DNA from: Shinella granuli
Lineage (GTDB): Bacteria; Pseudomonadota; Alphaproteobacteria; Rhizobiales; Rhizobiaceae
NCBI RefSeq assembly: GCF_004341885.1
Contig: NZ_SLVX01000014.1
Coordinates: forward strand, 62,001-126,000
Direction of reading: 5' to 3'
Length of the DNA: 64,000 nucleotides
The position numbers and the translations under genes are program-made. Positions 44,657 to 55,347 of this stretch are shown here, piece by piece; within the stretch, counting starts at the first letter, position 1; each line of letters opens with the position of its first letter. Below the pieces are notes generated by a model. It did not search any database. It saw only the letters and a list, made by a program, of their open reading frames with translations, and had not been told where the DNA came from.

Positions 44657-46048
44657 TCAGCGCGCCGCGAGCGCCGAAAGAATGCGAACCCACGAGCGGA
44701 TGCCCTTTTCGAAGGAGCGCAGCTCGTATTTCTCGTTCGGCGAATGGATGCGGTCGTCCGACAGCGCAAAGCCGACGAGCAAGGATTCCATGCCCAGCAT
44801 CTTCTGGAAATCGCCAACGATCGGGATGGAGCCGCCCATGCCGATGACGACGGCGGGCTTCGGCCATTCGTCGGACAGCGCGTTCTTCGCCTTGCCGAGC
44901 AGGGCGGAATCGTAGGGAAGCTGGATGGCCGGCGAGCCGCCATGGGCATGGAACGTCACCGAGCAGTCCGCCGGGATTTTTCCACGCACATAGGTACGGA
45001 ACGCATCGCGGATCTTCGCCGGGTCCTGCTTGCCGACGAGGCGGAAGGAGACCTTTGCCGAGGCTTCGGCGGCGATCACCGTCTTGAAGCCCTCGCCCGT
45101 ATAGCCGCCGGTGATGCCGTTGACCTCGGCGGTCGGGCGCGCCCAGGTGAGCTCCAGCACGGACCGGCCCTTTTCGCCCGAGGGGATCGACAGGCCGATC
45201 TCGCCCAGAAAACTCTCGGCCGAACTGCCGAGCTTGTCCCAGGCCGCCTTGATCTGGGTCGGGGTTTCCTCGACGCCGTCATAGAAGCCGTCGAGCGTCA
45301 CGCGGCCGGTCTCGTCGTGCAGGCCGGCGAGGATGTCCGACAGAATATGGATCGGGTTTGCCGCAGCCCCGCCGAAATAGCCTGAATGCAGATCCCGGTC
45401 GGCCGCCTTGATGACGATCTCCTCGCCGACGAGGCCGCGCAGGCCTGCGGAGATGGCCGGCGTGTCGGCATCCCACATGCTGGTATCGCAGACGAGGGCG
45501 AAGTCGGCCGTCAATTCCGCGGCATTGGCCTCCAGGAACGGCTTGAGCGAAGGCGAACCGGATTCCTCCTCGCCCTCGAAGAGGATGGTGACGCGGCAGG
45601 GCAGGCTGCCCGCCGTTTCCTTGTAGGCGCGGCAGGCTTCCACGAAGGTCAGGAGCTGGCCCTTGTCGTCTGACGTGCCGCGGCCCGTGATGATGCGCCG
45701 GCCCTCGCCGGCATCGCGCACCGCCGGCTCGAAGGGATCGTGGTCCCAGAGATTCAGGGGGTCGACCGGCTGGACGTCGTAATGGCCGTAGAAGAGCACA
45801 TGCGGCGCATCGGGCCTGGCGCCGTCGTGATGGGCGACCACCATCGGATGGCCGGGCGTATCGCGCACCGTCGCGTCGAAGCCGAGCGAGCGCAGTTCCG
45901 TGACCAGCCACTCGGCCGCCCGGCGGCACTCGGCCTTGAAGGCCGGATCGGTGGAGATGGACTTGATGCGCACGAGCTCGAACAGGCGTTCGAGGCTGGC
46001 CGGAATGCCGGCGCTGGCGCGATCGAGGACGGGCAGGATGTTGGTCAT
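44657..46048 (-). CDS. M20 family metallopeptidase (dipeptidase)
   Basis: Zinc hydrolase of 463 residues. Metal ligands appear in FYGHYDVQPV, GRGTSDDKGQ and FEGEEESGSPS, plus HSPNEKYE near the C-terminus; the dimerisation domain holds DLHSGYFGGAAANP. This pattern is like cytosolic non-specific dipeptidases rather than ArgE or DapE, although substrate is not certain. Start MTNILPVLDRAS at 46048 follows CCAGGGGGTTC. Monocistronic. Confidence 0.9.
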   Translation of the reverse strand: MTNILPVLDRASAGIPASLERLFELVRIKSISTDPAFKAECRRAAEWLVTELRSLGFDATVRDTPGHPMVVAHHDGARPDAPHVLFYGHYDVQPVDPLNLWDHDPFEPAVRDAGEGRRIITGRGTSDDKGQLLTFVEACRAYKETAGSLPCRVTILFEGEEESGSPSLKPFLEANAAELTADFALVCDTSMWDADTPAISAGLRGLVGEEIVIKAADRDLHSGYFGGAAANPIHILSDILAGLHDETGRVTLDGFYDGVEETPTQIKAAWDKLGSSAESFLGEIGLSIPSGEKGRSVLELTWARPTAEVNGITGGYTGEGFKTVIAAEASAKVSFRLVGKQDPAKIRDAFRTYVRGKIPADCSVTFHAHGGSPAIQLPYDSALLGKAKNALSDEWPKPAVVIGMGGSIPIVGDFQKMLGMESLLVGFALSDDRIHSPNEKYELRSFEKGIRSWVRILSALAAR

Positions 46049-46165
46049 GGATGAACCCCCAGGACATGGTGCGGGCGCGCTCTTGCGGTGCAACATGCAG
46101 CAAATCAAATGAATTTCGGCGCGACATTAGACCGATCGGCTCGGTCAGGGCAAATCGTATGACGA

Positions 46166-46606
46166 TCAGAGGCGTGGATCGCGGCCGAGATTGGCAAGCA
46201 CCATGCGCATATATTCCAGAAGCAGCTCCCGCTCGAAGCGCCGGAAGCCCCGGAAGAGCGTGTCCTCGGTGGCCGAGGCGGCCGCCATCGCGGTCTCGCG
46301 CAGCGCCTTGCCGCGGCTCGTCAGGAAGACGAGCTGGGCCCGCTTGTCCTTCGGGTGGCGCCGGCGGGAGATGAGCCCGTCGCGCTGCATGCGGGCAAGC
46401 GTGTTGGCCATGGTTGCCTGCTCGATGTCGAGCCGGTCGAGAAGCTCGCGCTGGGTGAGGCCGTCGCCGCTCCACAGTTCCAGGAGGACCGGGAACTGGC
46501 CGGGCGCGAAACCGGCCCCGTCCGCCCGTGCCTGAAGGGCGCGGGACGCCGCCTTCGCCAGGAGATTGGCGAGGTACGCTGCCGACTCCTTCCGGTCAAA
46601 TTCCAT
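46166..46606 (-). CDS. MarR family transcriptional regulator
   Basis: Winged-helix regulator of 146 residues beginning MEFDRKESAAYLANLLAKAA. The DNA-binding part has LTQRELLDRLDIEQATMANTL and the wing RDGLISRRRHPKDKRAQLVF; the ends form the dimer helices. Targets and ligand are unknown; no obvious regulated partner lies beside it apart from the dipeptidase downstream. It faces polA across a 428-base intergenic region with two hairpins. Confidence 0.88.
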   Translation of the reverse strand: MEFDRKESAAYLANLLAKAASRALQARADGAGFAPGQFPVLLELWSGDGLTQRELLDRLDIEQATMANTLARMQRDGLISRRRHPKDKRAQLVFLTSRGKALRETAMAAASATEDTLFRGFRRFERELLLEYMRMVLANLGRDPRL

Positions 46607-46725
46607 GGAGCGAAAGCTAAGCCGGTTTTCGGCGGAAGACAATGGATCGCAGGCGATGCTTTGGCGACCGGGAGAGGCCATGTCTTCCTGCGCTCCCCCA
46701 TTCATCAGCGCGGCCCCAGAAACGA

Positions 46726-46810
46726 GAAGCCGCCGACGACAGGAGGCTTGTCGCGGCGGCTTCTTCGAATGATGGACAAAGGCCCGGAGAGGGGGATGAG
46801 GCCTTTGTCC
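46726..46810. other. two strong stem-loops in the marR-polA intergenic region
   Basis: Stem 1: GAAGCCGCCG (46726-46735) with CGGCGGCTTC (46754-46763), extended by CGACA/TGTCG after one bulged A, 15 base pairs in all. Stem 2: GGACAAAGGCC (46774-46784) with GGCCTTTGTCC (46800-46810), loop 15. The 428-base gap 46607-47034 holds no gene I can support. Terminator-like stems between divergent genes could belong to a small RNA. Confidence 0.5.
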
Positions 46811-47034
46811 TTTGTCTGGCGCGGCGGGGGACAGGCCGGGTGCCAGACAACGGCTTTGATCAGGTGCCGATGATCAATATCTGTGGGTTCGAATGTGGCT
46901 TTTCAAGGGTTTCAGGCGCCCGGGAAAATTACAAATCGGTAACGTTCGTGTGAGGCTTTCCGGCCCCTGGAAAGGCCTGTTTGCCCGCAATGAAAGATGG
47001 ACGCGGAAAGCCGCCCGCGCTATCCATTCACCCC

Positions 47035-50022
47035 ATGAAAAAAGGTGATCATCTCTTCCTCGTCGACGGCTCGGGCTTCATCTTCCGCGCCTTCCACGCC
47101 ATCCCGCCGCTCAACCGCAAGTCGGACGGGCTGCCGGTCAATGCCGTCTCGGGTTTCTGCAACATGCTGTGGAAGCTCCTGAAGGATGCGCGCAACACCG
47201 ATGTGGGCGTGACGCCGACCCATTTCGCGGTCATCTTCGACTATTCCTCGAAGACTTTCCGCAACGACCTCTACGACCAGTACAAGGCGAACCGCACGGC
47301 ACCGCCCGAGGACCTGATCCCGCAGTTCGGCCTGATCCGCCACGCGACGCGCGCCTTCAACCTGCCCTGCATCGAGAAGGAAGGCTTTGAGGCCGACGAC
47401 CTGATCGCCACCTATGCCCGCCTTGCGGAGGCGGACGGCGCGGATGTCACCATCGTCTCCTCCGACAAGGACCTCATGCAGCTCGTGACCCAGAACGTCT
47501 CGATGTATGACGGCATGAAGGACAAGCAGATCTCCATTCCCGAAGTCGTCGAGAAATGGGGCGTGCCGCCGGCAAAGATGATCGACCTCCAGTCGCTGAC
47601 CGGCGATTCGACCGACAATATCCCGGGCGTTCCCGGCATCGGCCCGAAGACCGCGGCGCAGCTCCTCGAAGAATATGGCGACCTCGACACGCTGCTTGCC
47701 CGCGCCGAGGAGATCAAGCAGGTCAAGCGCCGCGAGAACATCATCGCCAACCGCGCGCTCGTACTGCTCTCCCGCCAGCTCGTCACGCTGAAGACGGACA
47801 CGCCGCTCGACACGCCGCTCGACGACCTGATCCTGCATCCGCAGGACGGGCCGCGGCTGATCGCCTTCCTGAAGGCGATGGAATTCACCACGCTGACGCG
47901 CCGCGTCGCCGAAGCCTGCGAGTGCGACGCGGGCGCCATCGCGCCGGCGGACGTGCCGGTCGAATGGGGCGCCGAGGCGCATGGCCCGGACCTCGACAAG
48001 GGCGACGTCGCCGGCCCCGCCCTCGTGCTCGACGGCAAGGAAACGGCGGCCGAGGCCGCTGCCACGCTGCTGCCCACCGCCGGCGCGGATGGCGACACGC
48101 CCTCGGCGCTCGCCAGGGCCCGCGCCGAACGCTTTTCGGCCGCCCCCATCGACCATGCCAGCTACGAAACCGTGCGGGACATCGAAACGCTGGACCGCTG
48201 GATCTCCGCCGCGCGCGAGACCGGCCTCGTCGGCTTCGACACCGAGACGACCTCGCTCGACGCCATGCAGGCGGAGCTTTGCGGCTTCTCCCTTGCGATC
48301 GCCGACAATGCCAAGGACCCGACGGGCACCGTCATCCGCGCCTGCTACGTGCCGCTCAACCACAAGACCGGCGTCGGCGATTTGCTCGGCGGCGGGCTCG
48401 CCGAGGGGCAGATCCCGATCCGGCCGGCGCTGGAACGGCTGAAAAGCCTGCTGGAGGATCCTTCCGTCCTGAAGGTCGCGCAGAACCTCAAATACGATTA
48501 CCTCGTCATGCGCCGCCACGGCATCACCGTGAAGGGTTTCGACGATACGATGCTGATGTCCTATGCGCTCGACGCGGGCGCGGGCACGCACGGCATGGAC
48601 ACGCTCTCCGAACGCTGGCTCGGCCACAAGCCGATTTCCTACAAGGACGTCGCCGGTTCCGGCAAGGGCGCGCAGACCTTCGACATGGTGGATATTTCCC
48701 GCGCCACGGCCTATGCGGCGGAAGACGCCGACGTGACGCTGCGCCTCTGGCACGTCTTGAAGCCGCGCCTTGCAAGCGAGCGCATGACCACCGTCTACGA
48801 GCGGCTGGAGCGCCCGCTGGTGCCGGTGCTCGCCCGCATGGAGGAGCGCGGCATCACCATCGACCGCCAGGTGCTGTCCCGCCTTTCCGGGGAACTCGCA
48901 CAGGGCGCCGCCGGCCTTGAGGAGGAGATCTACGACCTTGCCGGCGAACGCTTCAACATCGGCTCGCCGAAACAGCTCGGCGACATCCTGTTCGGCAAGA
49001 TGGGCCTGCCCGGCGCCTCCAAGACGAAGACCGGCCAGTGGTCGACCTCCGCACAGGTGCTGGAGGATCTTGCCGCCCAGGGCATTCCGCTGCCGCGCAA
49101 GATCGTCGACTGGCGCCAGCTCACCAAGCTGAAATCCACCTATACGGACGCCCTGCCGGGCTTCGTGCATCCCGACACGAAACGCGTGCACACGTCCTAC
49201 GCGCTCGCCGCCACGACGACCGGCCGCCTCTCCTCCTCCGATCCGAACCTGCAGAACATCCCGGTGCGCACGGCGGAAGGCCGCAAGATTCGCACGGCCT
49301 TCATCTCGACGCCCGGCCACAAGCTGGTCTCGGCCGACTACAGCCAGATCGAACTGCGCGTGCTCGCCCATGTCGCCGATATCCCGCAACTGAAACAGGC
49401 CTTTGCCGACGGCATCGACATCCACGCGATGACGGCGTCCGAAATGTTCGGCGTCCCGGTGGACGGCATGCCCCCGGAGGTCCGCCGCCGCGCCAAGGCG
49501 ATCAATTTCGGCATCATCTACGGCATCTCGGCCTTCGGCCTTGCCAACCAGCTCTCCATCGAGCGCTCCGAGGCCGGCGACTACATCAAGAAATATTTCG
49601 AGCGCTTCCCGGGCATCAAGGACTACATGGACCAGACCAAGGCCTTCGCCCGCGAGAATGGCTATGTCGAAACCATCTTCGGCCGCCGCGCACACTACCC
49701 GGAGATCAAGTCGTCCAATCCCTCGGTGCGCGCCTTCAACGAACGCGCCGCGATCAACGCCCCGATCCAGGGCTCGGCCGCCGACATCATCCGCCGCGCC
49801 ATGGTCAAGATGGAGCCGGCGCTCGCCGCCGCCGGCCTTTCTGCCCGCATGCTGCTGCAGGTGCATGACGAACTGATCTTCGAGGTCGAGGACGGCGAGG
49901 TGGAAAAGGCGGTCCCCGTCATCATCGGCGTGATGGAAAACGCCTCCCTGCCGGCGCTTTCGATGAAGGTGCCGTTGAAGGTGGATGCGCGCGCCGCGCA
50001 CAATTGGGACGAGGCGCACTGA
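47035..50022 (+). CDS. polA: DNA polymerase I
   Basis: Family A polymerase of 995 residues with all three domains. The 5' nuclease domain (to about residue 310) shows DDLIATYA and GDSTDNIPGVPGIGPKTA. The 3'-5' exonuclease domain keeps FDTETTSLD with its metal acids. The polymerase has motif A VSADYSQIELRVLAH, motif B RRRAKAINFGIIYG and motif C QVHDELIFEVED. ATG 47035 gives MKKGDHLFLVDGSGFIFRAF; a TTG at 46981 would add 18 residues without similarity. Processes Okazaki fragments and fills repair gaps. Confidence 0.97.
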   Translation: MKKGDHLFLVDGSGFIFRAFHAIPPLNRKSDGLPVNAVSGFCNMLWKLLKDARNTDVGVTPTHFAVIFDYSSKTFRNDLYDQYKANRTAPPEDLIPQFGLIRHATRAFNLPCIEKEGFEADDLIATYARLAEADGADVTIVSSDKDLMQLVTQNVSMYDGMKDKQISIPEVVEKWGVPPAKMIDLQSLTGDSTDNIPGVPGIGPKTAAQLLEEYGDLDTLLARAEEIKQVKRRENIIANRALVLLSRQLVTLKTDTPLDTPLDDLILHPQDGPRLIAFLKAMEFTTLTRRVAEACECDAGAIAPADVPVEWGAEAHGPDLDKGDVAGPALVLDGKETAAEAAATLLPTAGADGDTPSALARARAERFSAAPIDHASYETVRDIETLDRWISAARETGLVGFDTETTSLDAMQAELCGFSLAIADNAKDPTGTVIRACYVPLNHKTGVGDLLGGGLAEGQIPIRPALERLKSLLEDPSVLKVAQNLKYDYLVMRRHGITVKGFDDTMLMSYALDAGAGTHGMDTLSERWLGHKPISYKDVAGSGKGAQTFDMVDISRATAYAAEDADVTLRLWHVLKPRLASERMTTVYERLERPLVPVLARMEERGITIDRQVLSRLSGELAQGAAGLEEEIYDLAGERFNIGSPKQLGDILFGKMGLPGASKTKTGQWSTSAQVLEDLAAQGIPLPRKIVDWRQLTKLKSTYTDALPGFVHPDTKRVHTSYALAATTTGRLSSSDPNLQNIPVRTAEGRKIRTAFISTPGHKLVSADYSQIELRVLAHVADIPQLKQAFADGIDIHAMTASEMFGVPVDGMPPEVRRRAKAINFGIIYGISAFGLANQLSIERSEAGDYIKKYFERFPGIKDYMDQTKAFARENGYVETIFGRRAHYPEIKSSNPSVRAFNERAAINAPIQGSAADIIRRAMVKMEPALAAAGLSARMLLQVHDELIFEVEDGEVEKAVPVIIGVMENASLPALSMKVPLKVDARAAHNWDEAH

Positions 50023-50052
50023 GCGTCCCCTCATCCTGCATAGCTACCGCAA

Positions 50053-50079
50053 GAGGGGGTGCCGCAACACGCCCCCCTC
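50053..50079. terminator. hairpin between convergent polA and ABC exporter
   Basis: GAGGGGG (50053-50059) pairs with CCCCCTC (50073-50079) across a 13-base loop, midway in the 67-base convergent gap. Confidence 0.5.
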
Positions 50080-50089
50080 AGCAGGGCCG

Positions 50090-51895
<1,806 letters not shown>

Positions 51896-51945
51896 GGAAG
51901 GAACCTGTTGTCGGAGCCGGCCGGTCGATCGACGGCATCCTCGCC

Positions 51946-51985
51946 TCTAGAGCATTTTGCGGCCAAGTGGAATCACCGGGCGCCC
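51946..51985. repeat. intergenic repeat family B, copy 3
   Basis: CTAGAGCATTTTGCGGCCAA followed by GTGGAATCACC, nearly the same as 34011-34050. It is in the 260-base divergent gap before the GH5 gene. Confidence 0.65.
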
Positions 51986-52155
51986 GCATTCGGCAGATGA
52001 CGGGCAGCGGGACGGTCGCATTCTCTTAATCCATTTCGCGAAAAGGCGGGCCGCCTTAACACCGCCTTAAGATCGTGTGCGTCTTGATCGGCTCCCATGG
52101 ACGGGGTGCGATACCCCACGGAACCAACCGGCGCCCGGCCGGAACGGAGGCAGGC

Positions 52156-53205
52156 GTGCAATCCCTATGCGGCGCGGCGGCGCGCTTTCGACTGGTGGCG
52201 GCCATTGCGGCTTTGATTCTTCCCGTTCAGGCAAGCGCGGCATGCCTCAGCGGCGTGAACCTCGCCGGCGCCGAATTCGGCGAGGGGCGCGGCACCTTCG
52301 GCAAGGACTATACCTATCCGTCCGCCGAAACGATCGCCTATTTCGCCGGCAAGGGCTTCAATGCCGTGCGCCTTCCCTTCAAATGGGAACGGCTGCAGCC
52401 GCGGCTGAACCGCGGCTTCGACAAGGCGGAGCGCAAGCGGCTCACCGAGACCGTCAAGGCGCTGCGCGGCGCCGGCATGACCGTCATCCTCGACCCGCAC
52501 AACTACGCCTATTACGGCGACAAGCAGGTCGGCTCGGCCGAGGTGCCCGACAGCGCCTTCGCCGATTTCTGGCGCCGGCTTGCCGAGGACTACAAGGACG
52601 ACGGCGGCGTGCAATTCGGCCTGATGAACGAGCCGCACGACGTATCCGCCCCTCAGTGGCTCGCCTCCGCCAATGCGGCGATCGCCGCGATCCGCGAGGC
52701 GGGCGCGAAGAACCTCGTGCTCGTGCCCGGCACGATCTGGACAGGGGCGCACAGCTGGGAAGAGGAGCGGGAGGGCGGCGCAAACGGCACCGTCATGCTC
52801 GGTATCGAGGACCCCGCCGACAACCACGCCTACGAGGTGCACCAGTATCTCGACGCCGATTTTTCCGGCAAGGCGGACACCTGCACGCGGACGGACGACG
52901 CCGTGGCCGCGCTGGAGCGCTTCACCGACTGGCTGAAGCGCAATAACAGGCGCGGCTTCCTCGGCGAGTTCGGCGGCGCGGCGGACGAGGCCTGCCTCGA
53001 CGGGCTCGCCCGCATGACCGCGCTGGTCGGCAAGGAAAGCGCGGTCTGGACCGGCTGGGCCTATTGGGCGGGCGGCGACTGGTGGCCGGCGACGGAGCCG
53101 CTCAACATCCAGCCGACCGCCGACGGCGCCCGGCCCCAGCTTGCCGCGCTCATCGCCGGCGGCGGGCTGCCGGCCAGGGCCGGCACCTGTGCGGCGCTTC
53201 CCTGA
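52156..53205 (+). CDS. secreted glycoside hydrolase family 5 (endoglucanase-like)
   Basis: An exported glycosidase of 349 residues. The signal peptide runs from the GTG start through LVAAIAALILPVQASA, cleaved before ACLSGVN. GH5 marks include GVNLAGAEFG, FNAVRLPFKWERLQP, the acid/base glutamate in LMNEPHD and the nucleophile in FLGEFGG. Such enzymes cut beta-1,4-glucans; rhizobial versions may trim their own cellulose or plant walls. GTG 52156 follows GGAGGCAGGC, a strong ribosome site; upstream open frame is not coding-like. Confidence 0.88.
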   Translation: MQSLCGAAARFRLVAAIAALILPVQASAACLSGVNLAGAEFGEGRGTFGKDYTYPSAETIAYFAGKGFNAVRLPFKWERLQPRLNRGFDKAERKRLTETVKALRGAGMTVILDPHNYAYYGDKQVGSAEVPDSAFADFWRRLAEDYKDDGGVQFGLMNEPHDVSAPQWLASANAAIAAIREAGAKNLVLVPGTIWTGAHSWEEEREGGANGTVMLGIEDPADNHAYEVHQYLDADFSGKADTCTRTDDAVAALERFTDWLKRNNRRGFLGEFGGAADEACLDGLARMTALVGKESAVWTGWAYWAGGDWWPATEPLNIQPTADGARPQLAALIAGGGLPARAGTCAALP

Positions 53206-53261
53206 GGCGCGGGCTCCGGCGCGATGTCGGAGCGGTCATTTCCCTCTGCATTTGCCCGACT

Positions 53262-53287
53262 ACAGGAAATCATCGATGATTTCCTGT
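53262..53287. repeat. perfect 26-base palindrome
   Basis: Left half ACAGGAAATCATC, right half GATGATTTCCTGT, with no spacer. It lies 57 bases after the GH5 stop. It could be a terminator stem, a protein binding site, or the remnant of an element. The gap 53206-53650 otherwise holds only the small frame listed next. Confidence 0.7.
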
Positions 53288-53308
53288 GGGAAGGGAGACT
53301 GTGCTGCC

Positions 53309-53497
53309 TTAGAAGAAGACGTGCAGCGGCCACTGGACCGGGCGGCGGGAGGAGGAGAGCCGGCTGCCCTCGAGCGGCAGCCTGTCTTCCGTCGCGCGGC
53401 CGGGCGTGTCGTCGCTTGCGGATTGCTCGTCCTTCGGCTGGAAGCCGACGGGGTAGAGGTTGAAGTAACCAAGCGTCACGCCGCCGAGATAGATCAT
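53309..53497 (-). CDS. small hypothetical protein
   Basis: A 62-residue frame starting MIYLGGVTLGYFNLYPVGFQ with a polar, serine/arginine-rich remainder. GGGAGCCTACCGC before ATG 53497 is an acceptable ribosome site. A longer start at 53539 would add 14 residues. I do not recognise the sequence and base composition alone does not prove coding; it is listed because it fills a gap with a plausible start. Confidence 0.3.
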   Translation of the reverse strand: MIYLGGVTLGYFNLYPVGFQPKDEQSASDDTPGRATEDRLPLEGSRLSSSRRPVQWPLHVFF

Positions 53498-53650
53498 GCG
53501 GTAGGCTCCCGTTCCGTTTAACGTCCCGGTCAACATCATGGCGGAATCGTGGCGGCTGTCAATAGTCTATAAAATTAGTGCTCTATTCCGCCCTTGATAC
53601 GCACCAAGCCGAGGGAGTACGAGGCAGCCTGACACCACCGGGAAGACGCC

Positions 53651-54232
53651 TTGTACACGCTGGACCAGACAGAGCTGTTCGAAGAGGAGATCCGCAAGAG
53701 CCGGTTCCGCGCGATCGCCTGTCCCGTCGAGAGCCAGGCCGAGGCGAAAGCCCGGCTGGCCGAGGTCTCGGACCCCGCGGCCAACCACAATTGCTGGGCC
53801 TGGCGCATCGGCCAGACCTACCGCTTCAGCGACGACGGCGAGCCGAGCGGCACGGCCGGAAAGCCGATCCTGCAAGCGATCGACGGCCAGGCGCTCGACC
53901 GCACGCTCGTCGTCGTCACCCGCTGGTTCGGCGGCATCCTGCTCGGCAGCGGCGGGCTCATCCGCGCCTATGGCGGCACGGCGGCCGCCTGCCTGCGCGC
54001 CGCTGCCAAGACCGAATATGTCGAGCGCGTCGCACTGTCCGTCTCGCTCGGCTTTTCCGATCTCGCGCTGGTCAAGGCGCGGCTTTCCGCCCTTGCCGGC
54101 CTCGTGATGGACGAGGAGACCTTTCACGCGCGTGGCGCGCGCCTTGCCTTCCGCGTGCCGGCGGAAAAGGCGGAGGAGATCGGCCGGATGATCGCGGACC
54201 TGACGAGCGGGCGCGCCGGGATCGGCAAGTAG
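53651..54232 (+). CDS. YigZ/IMPACT family protein
   Basis: UPF0029 protein of 193 residues. The conserved core SDDGEPSGTAGKPIL is followed by VVVTRWFGGILLGSGGLIRAYG, the IMPACT family signature, and a ferredoxin-like C-terminal domain. The family is linked to translation control in eukaryotes, but the bacterial role is not known. The start is a TTG at 53651, six bases after GGAAGA; no ATG is suitably placed. Confidence 0.88.
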   Translation: MYTLDQTELFEEEIRKSRFRAIACPVESQAEAKARLAEVSDPAANHNCWAWRIGQTYRFSDDGEPSGTAGKPILQAIDGQALDRTLVVVTRWFGGILLGSGGLIRAYGGTAAACLRAAAKTEYVERVALSVSLGFSDLALVKARLSALAGLVMDEETFHARGARLAFRVPAEKAEEIGRMIADLTSGRAGIGK

Positions 54233-54539
54233 AAGGTTCGGGCGCAAACCGCGGCGCTCCCTTGCCGGAATGGCGCCGGGCCTGGAAATTTGCCCTTCCG
54301 GCCAAAAGAAATCCCCTTCCATTTCCCGCCGGCTTCGCGGAACGGTTTGGCGCGTCATCCGCAAGCCGCCGAAAGCCTTCATCCCGCCGGCGCAAAGGGC
54401 GCAAAGATGCGCTCCCGCGCGGGCGGCAGGCGACGGCGGGCCGCTATAGGCAAGGCGTTTTTTTCGTTCTATCTACCCCTCGGACATATTTTTCGCGGGG
54501 GCTATCCTGCGATCCCCGCATGAAAGAGAGGACCATCCC
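54233..54539. other. 307-base intergenic region, no gene seen
   Basis: Between yigZ and the peroxiredoxin gene. I find no credible frame. An AT-rich stretch near 54459-54495 (GGCGTTTTTTTCGTTC, then ACATATTTTTCG) probably holds the peroxiredoxin promoter, and AGAGAGGA precedes its ATG. No OxyR-type site could be identified with confidence. Confidence 0.5.
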
Positions 54540-55199
54540 ATGAGCCTGCGCATCAACGACATCGCTCCGGACTTCACCGCCGAGACCACCATCGGCCCGG
54601 TCAGCTTCCACGACTGGATCGGCGACGGCTGGGCGGTGCTCTTCTCGCACCCGAAGAACTTCACCCCGGTCTGCACCACCGAGCTCGGCGCCATGGCCGG
54701 CGTCGAGGGCGAGTTCCGCAAGCGCGGCGTGAAGATCATCGGCATCTCGGTCGATCCGGTCGACAGCCACGCCAAGTGGAAGGCCGATATCCGCACCGCC
54801 ACGGGCTTCGACGTCGAATACCCGCTGATCGGCGACAAGGACCTGAAGGTGGCAAAGCTCTATGACATGCTGCCGGCCGCCGCCGGCGACACGTCGGAAG
54901 GCCGCACGCCCGCCGACAACGCCACCGTGCGCTCCGTCTTCGTCATCGGCCCGGACAAGAAGATCAAGCTGATCCTCACCTACCCGATGACGACGGGCCG
55001 CAACTTCGCGGAGATCCTGCGCGCGATCGATTCGATCCAGCTCACCAGCAAGCACCAGGTGGCGACGCCCGCCAACTGGCAGCAGGGCGAAGACGTGATC
55101 ATCACCGCCGCCGTTTCCAACGAGGACGCCATCACCCGCTTCGGCGCCTTCGACACCGTCCTGCCCTACCTGCGCAAGACGAAGCAGCCGGCCGCCTGA
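54540..55199 (+). CDS. 1-Cys peroxiredoxin (Prx6 type)
   Basis: Peroxidase of 219 residues reducing hydrogen peroxide and alkyl peroxides. The peroxidatic cysteine is C45 in NFTPVCTTELG, with the threonine and proline of the PxxxTxxC motif. No second cysteine exists anywhere in the protein, so it is a 1-Cys enzyme needing an outside reductant. The long C-terminal arm (TPANWQQGEDVII) is characteristic of the Prx6 group. Confidence 0.93.
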   Translation: MSLRINDIAPDFTAETTIGPVSFHDWIGDGWAVLFSHPKNFTPVCTTELGAMAGVEGEFRKRGVKIIGISVDPVDSHAKWKADIRTATGFDVEYPLIGDKDLKVAKLYDMLPAAAGDTSEGRTPADNATVRSVFVIGPDKKIKLILTYPMTTGRNFAEILRAIDSIQLTSKHQVATPANWQQGEDVIITAAVSNEDAITRFGAFDTVLPYLRKTKQPAA

Positions 55200-55260
55200 T
55201 CCGGCATTTCGCCTCCGCCCTTCAGGCAACGGAGGCGCATGTGAAATGAGGTGTTGCCTC

Positions 55261-55288
55261 TTGCCTTCTCCCCGGCGGGAGAAGGCAA
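55261..55288. terminator. perfect hairpin between convergent genes
   Basis: TTGCCTTCTCCC (55261-55272) and GGGAGAAGGCAA (55277-55288) pair over 12 bases, loop CGGC. It lies between the peroxiredoxin and the Gfo/Idh gene ends and resembles 32062-32088. Confidence 0.6.
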
Positions 55289-55347
55289 AAGCGGCTGCGC
55301 CGTGCCGCATGCCACCACTCTCGGGGGCGGAGGAGGATGCCTTCGCC

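Noticed and set aside
46617-46953. Short frames in the marR-polA gap on both strands
   Set aside because: Arginine/serine-rich translations without ribosome sites or similarity; the hairpins cut through them.
47020-50034. Open frame of about 1000 codons on the minus strand over polA
   Set aside because: It is antisense to a clear DNA polymerase I with all catalytic motifs. High GC and strong third-position bias leave the opposite strand free of stops; the translation is arginine/glycine-rich with no recognisable domain.
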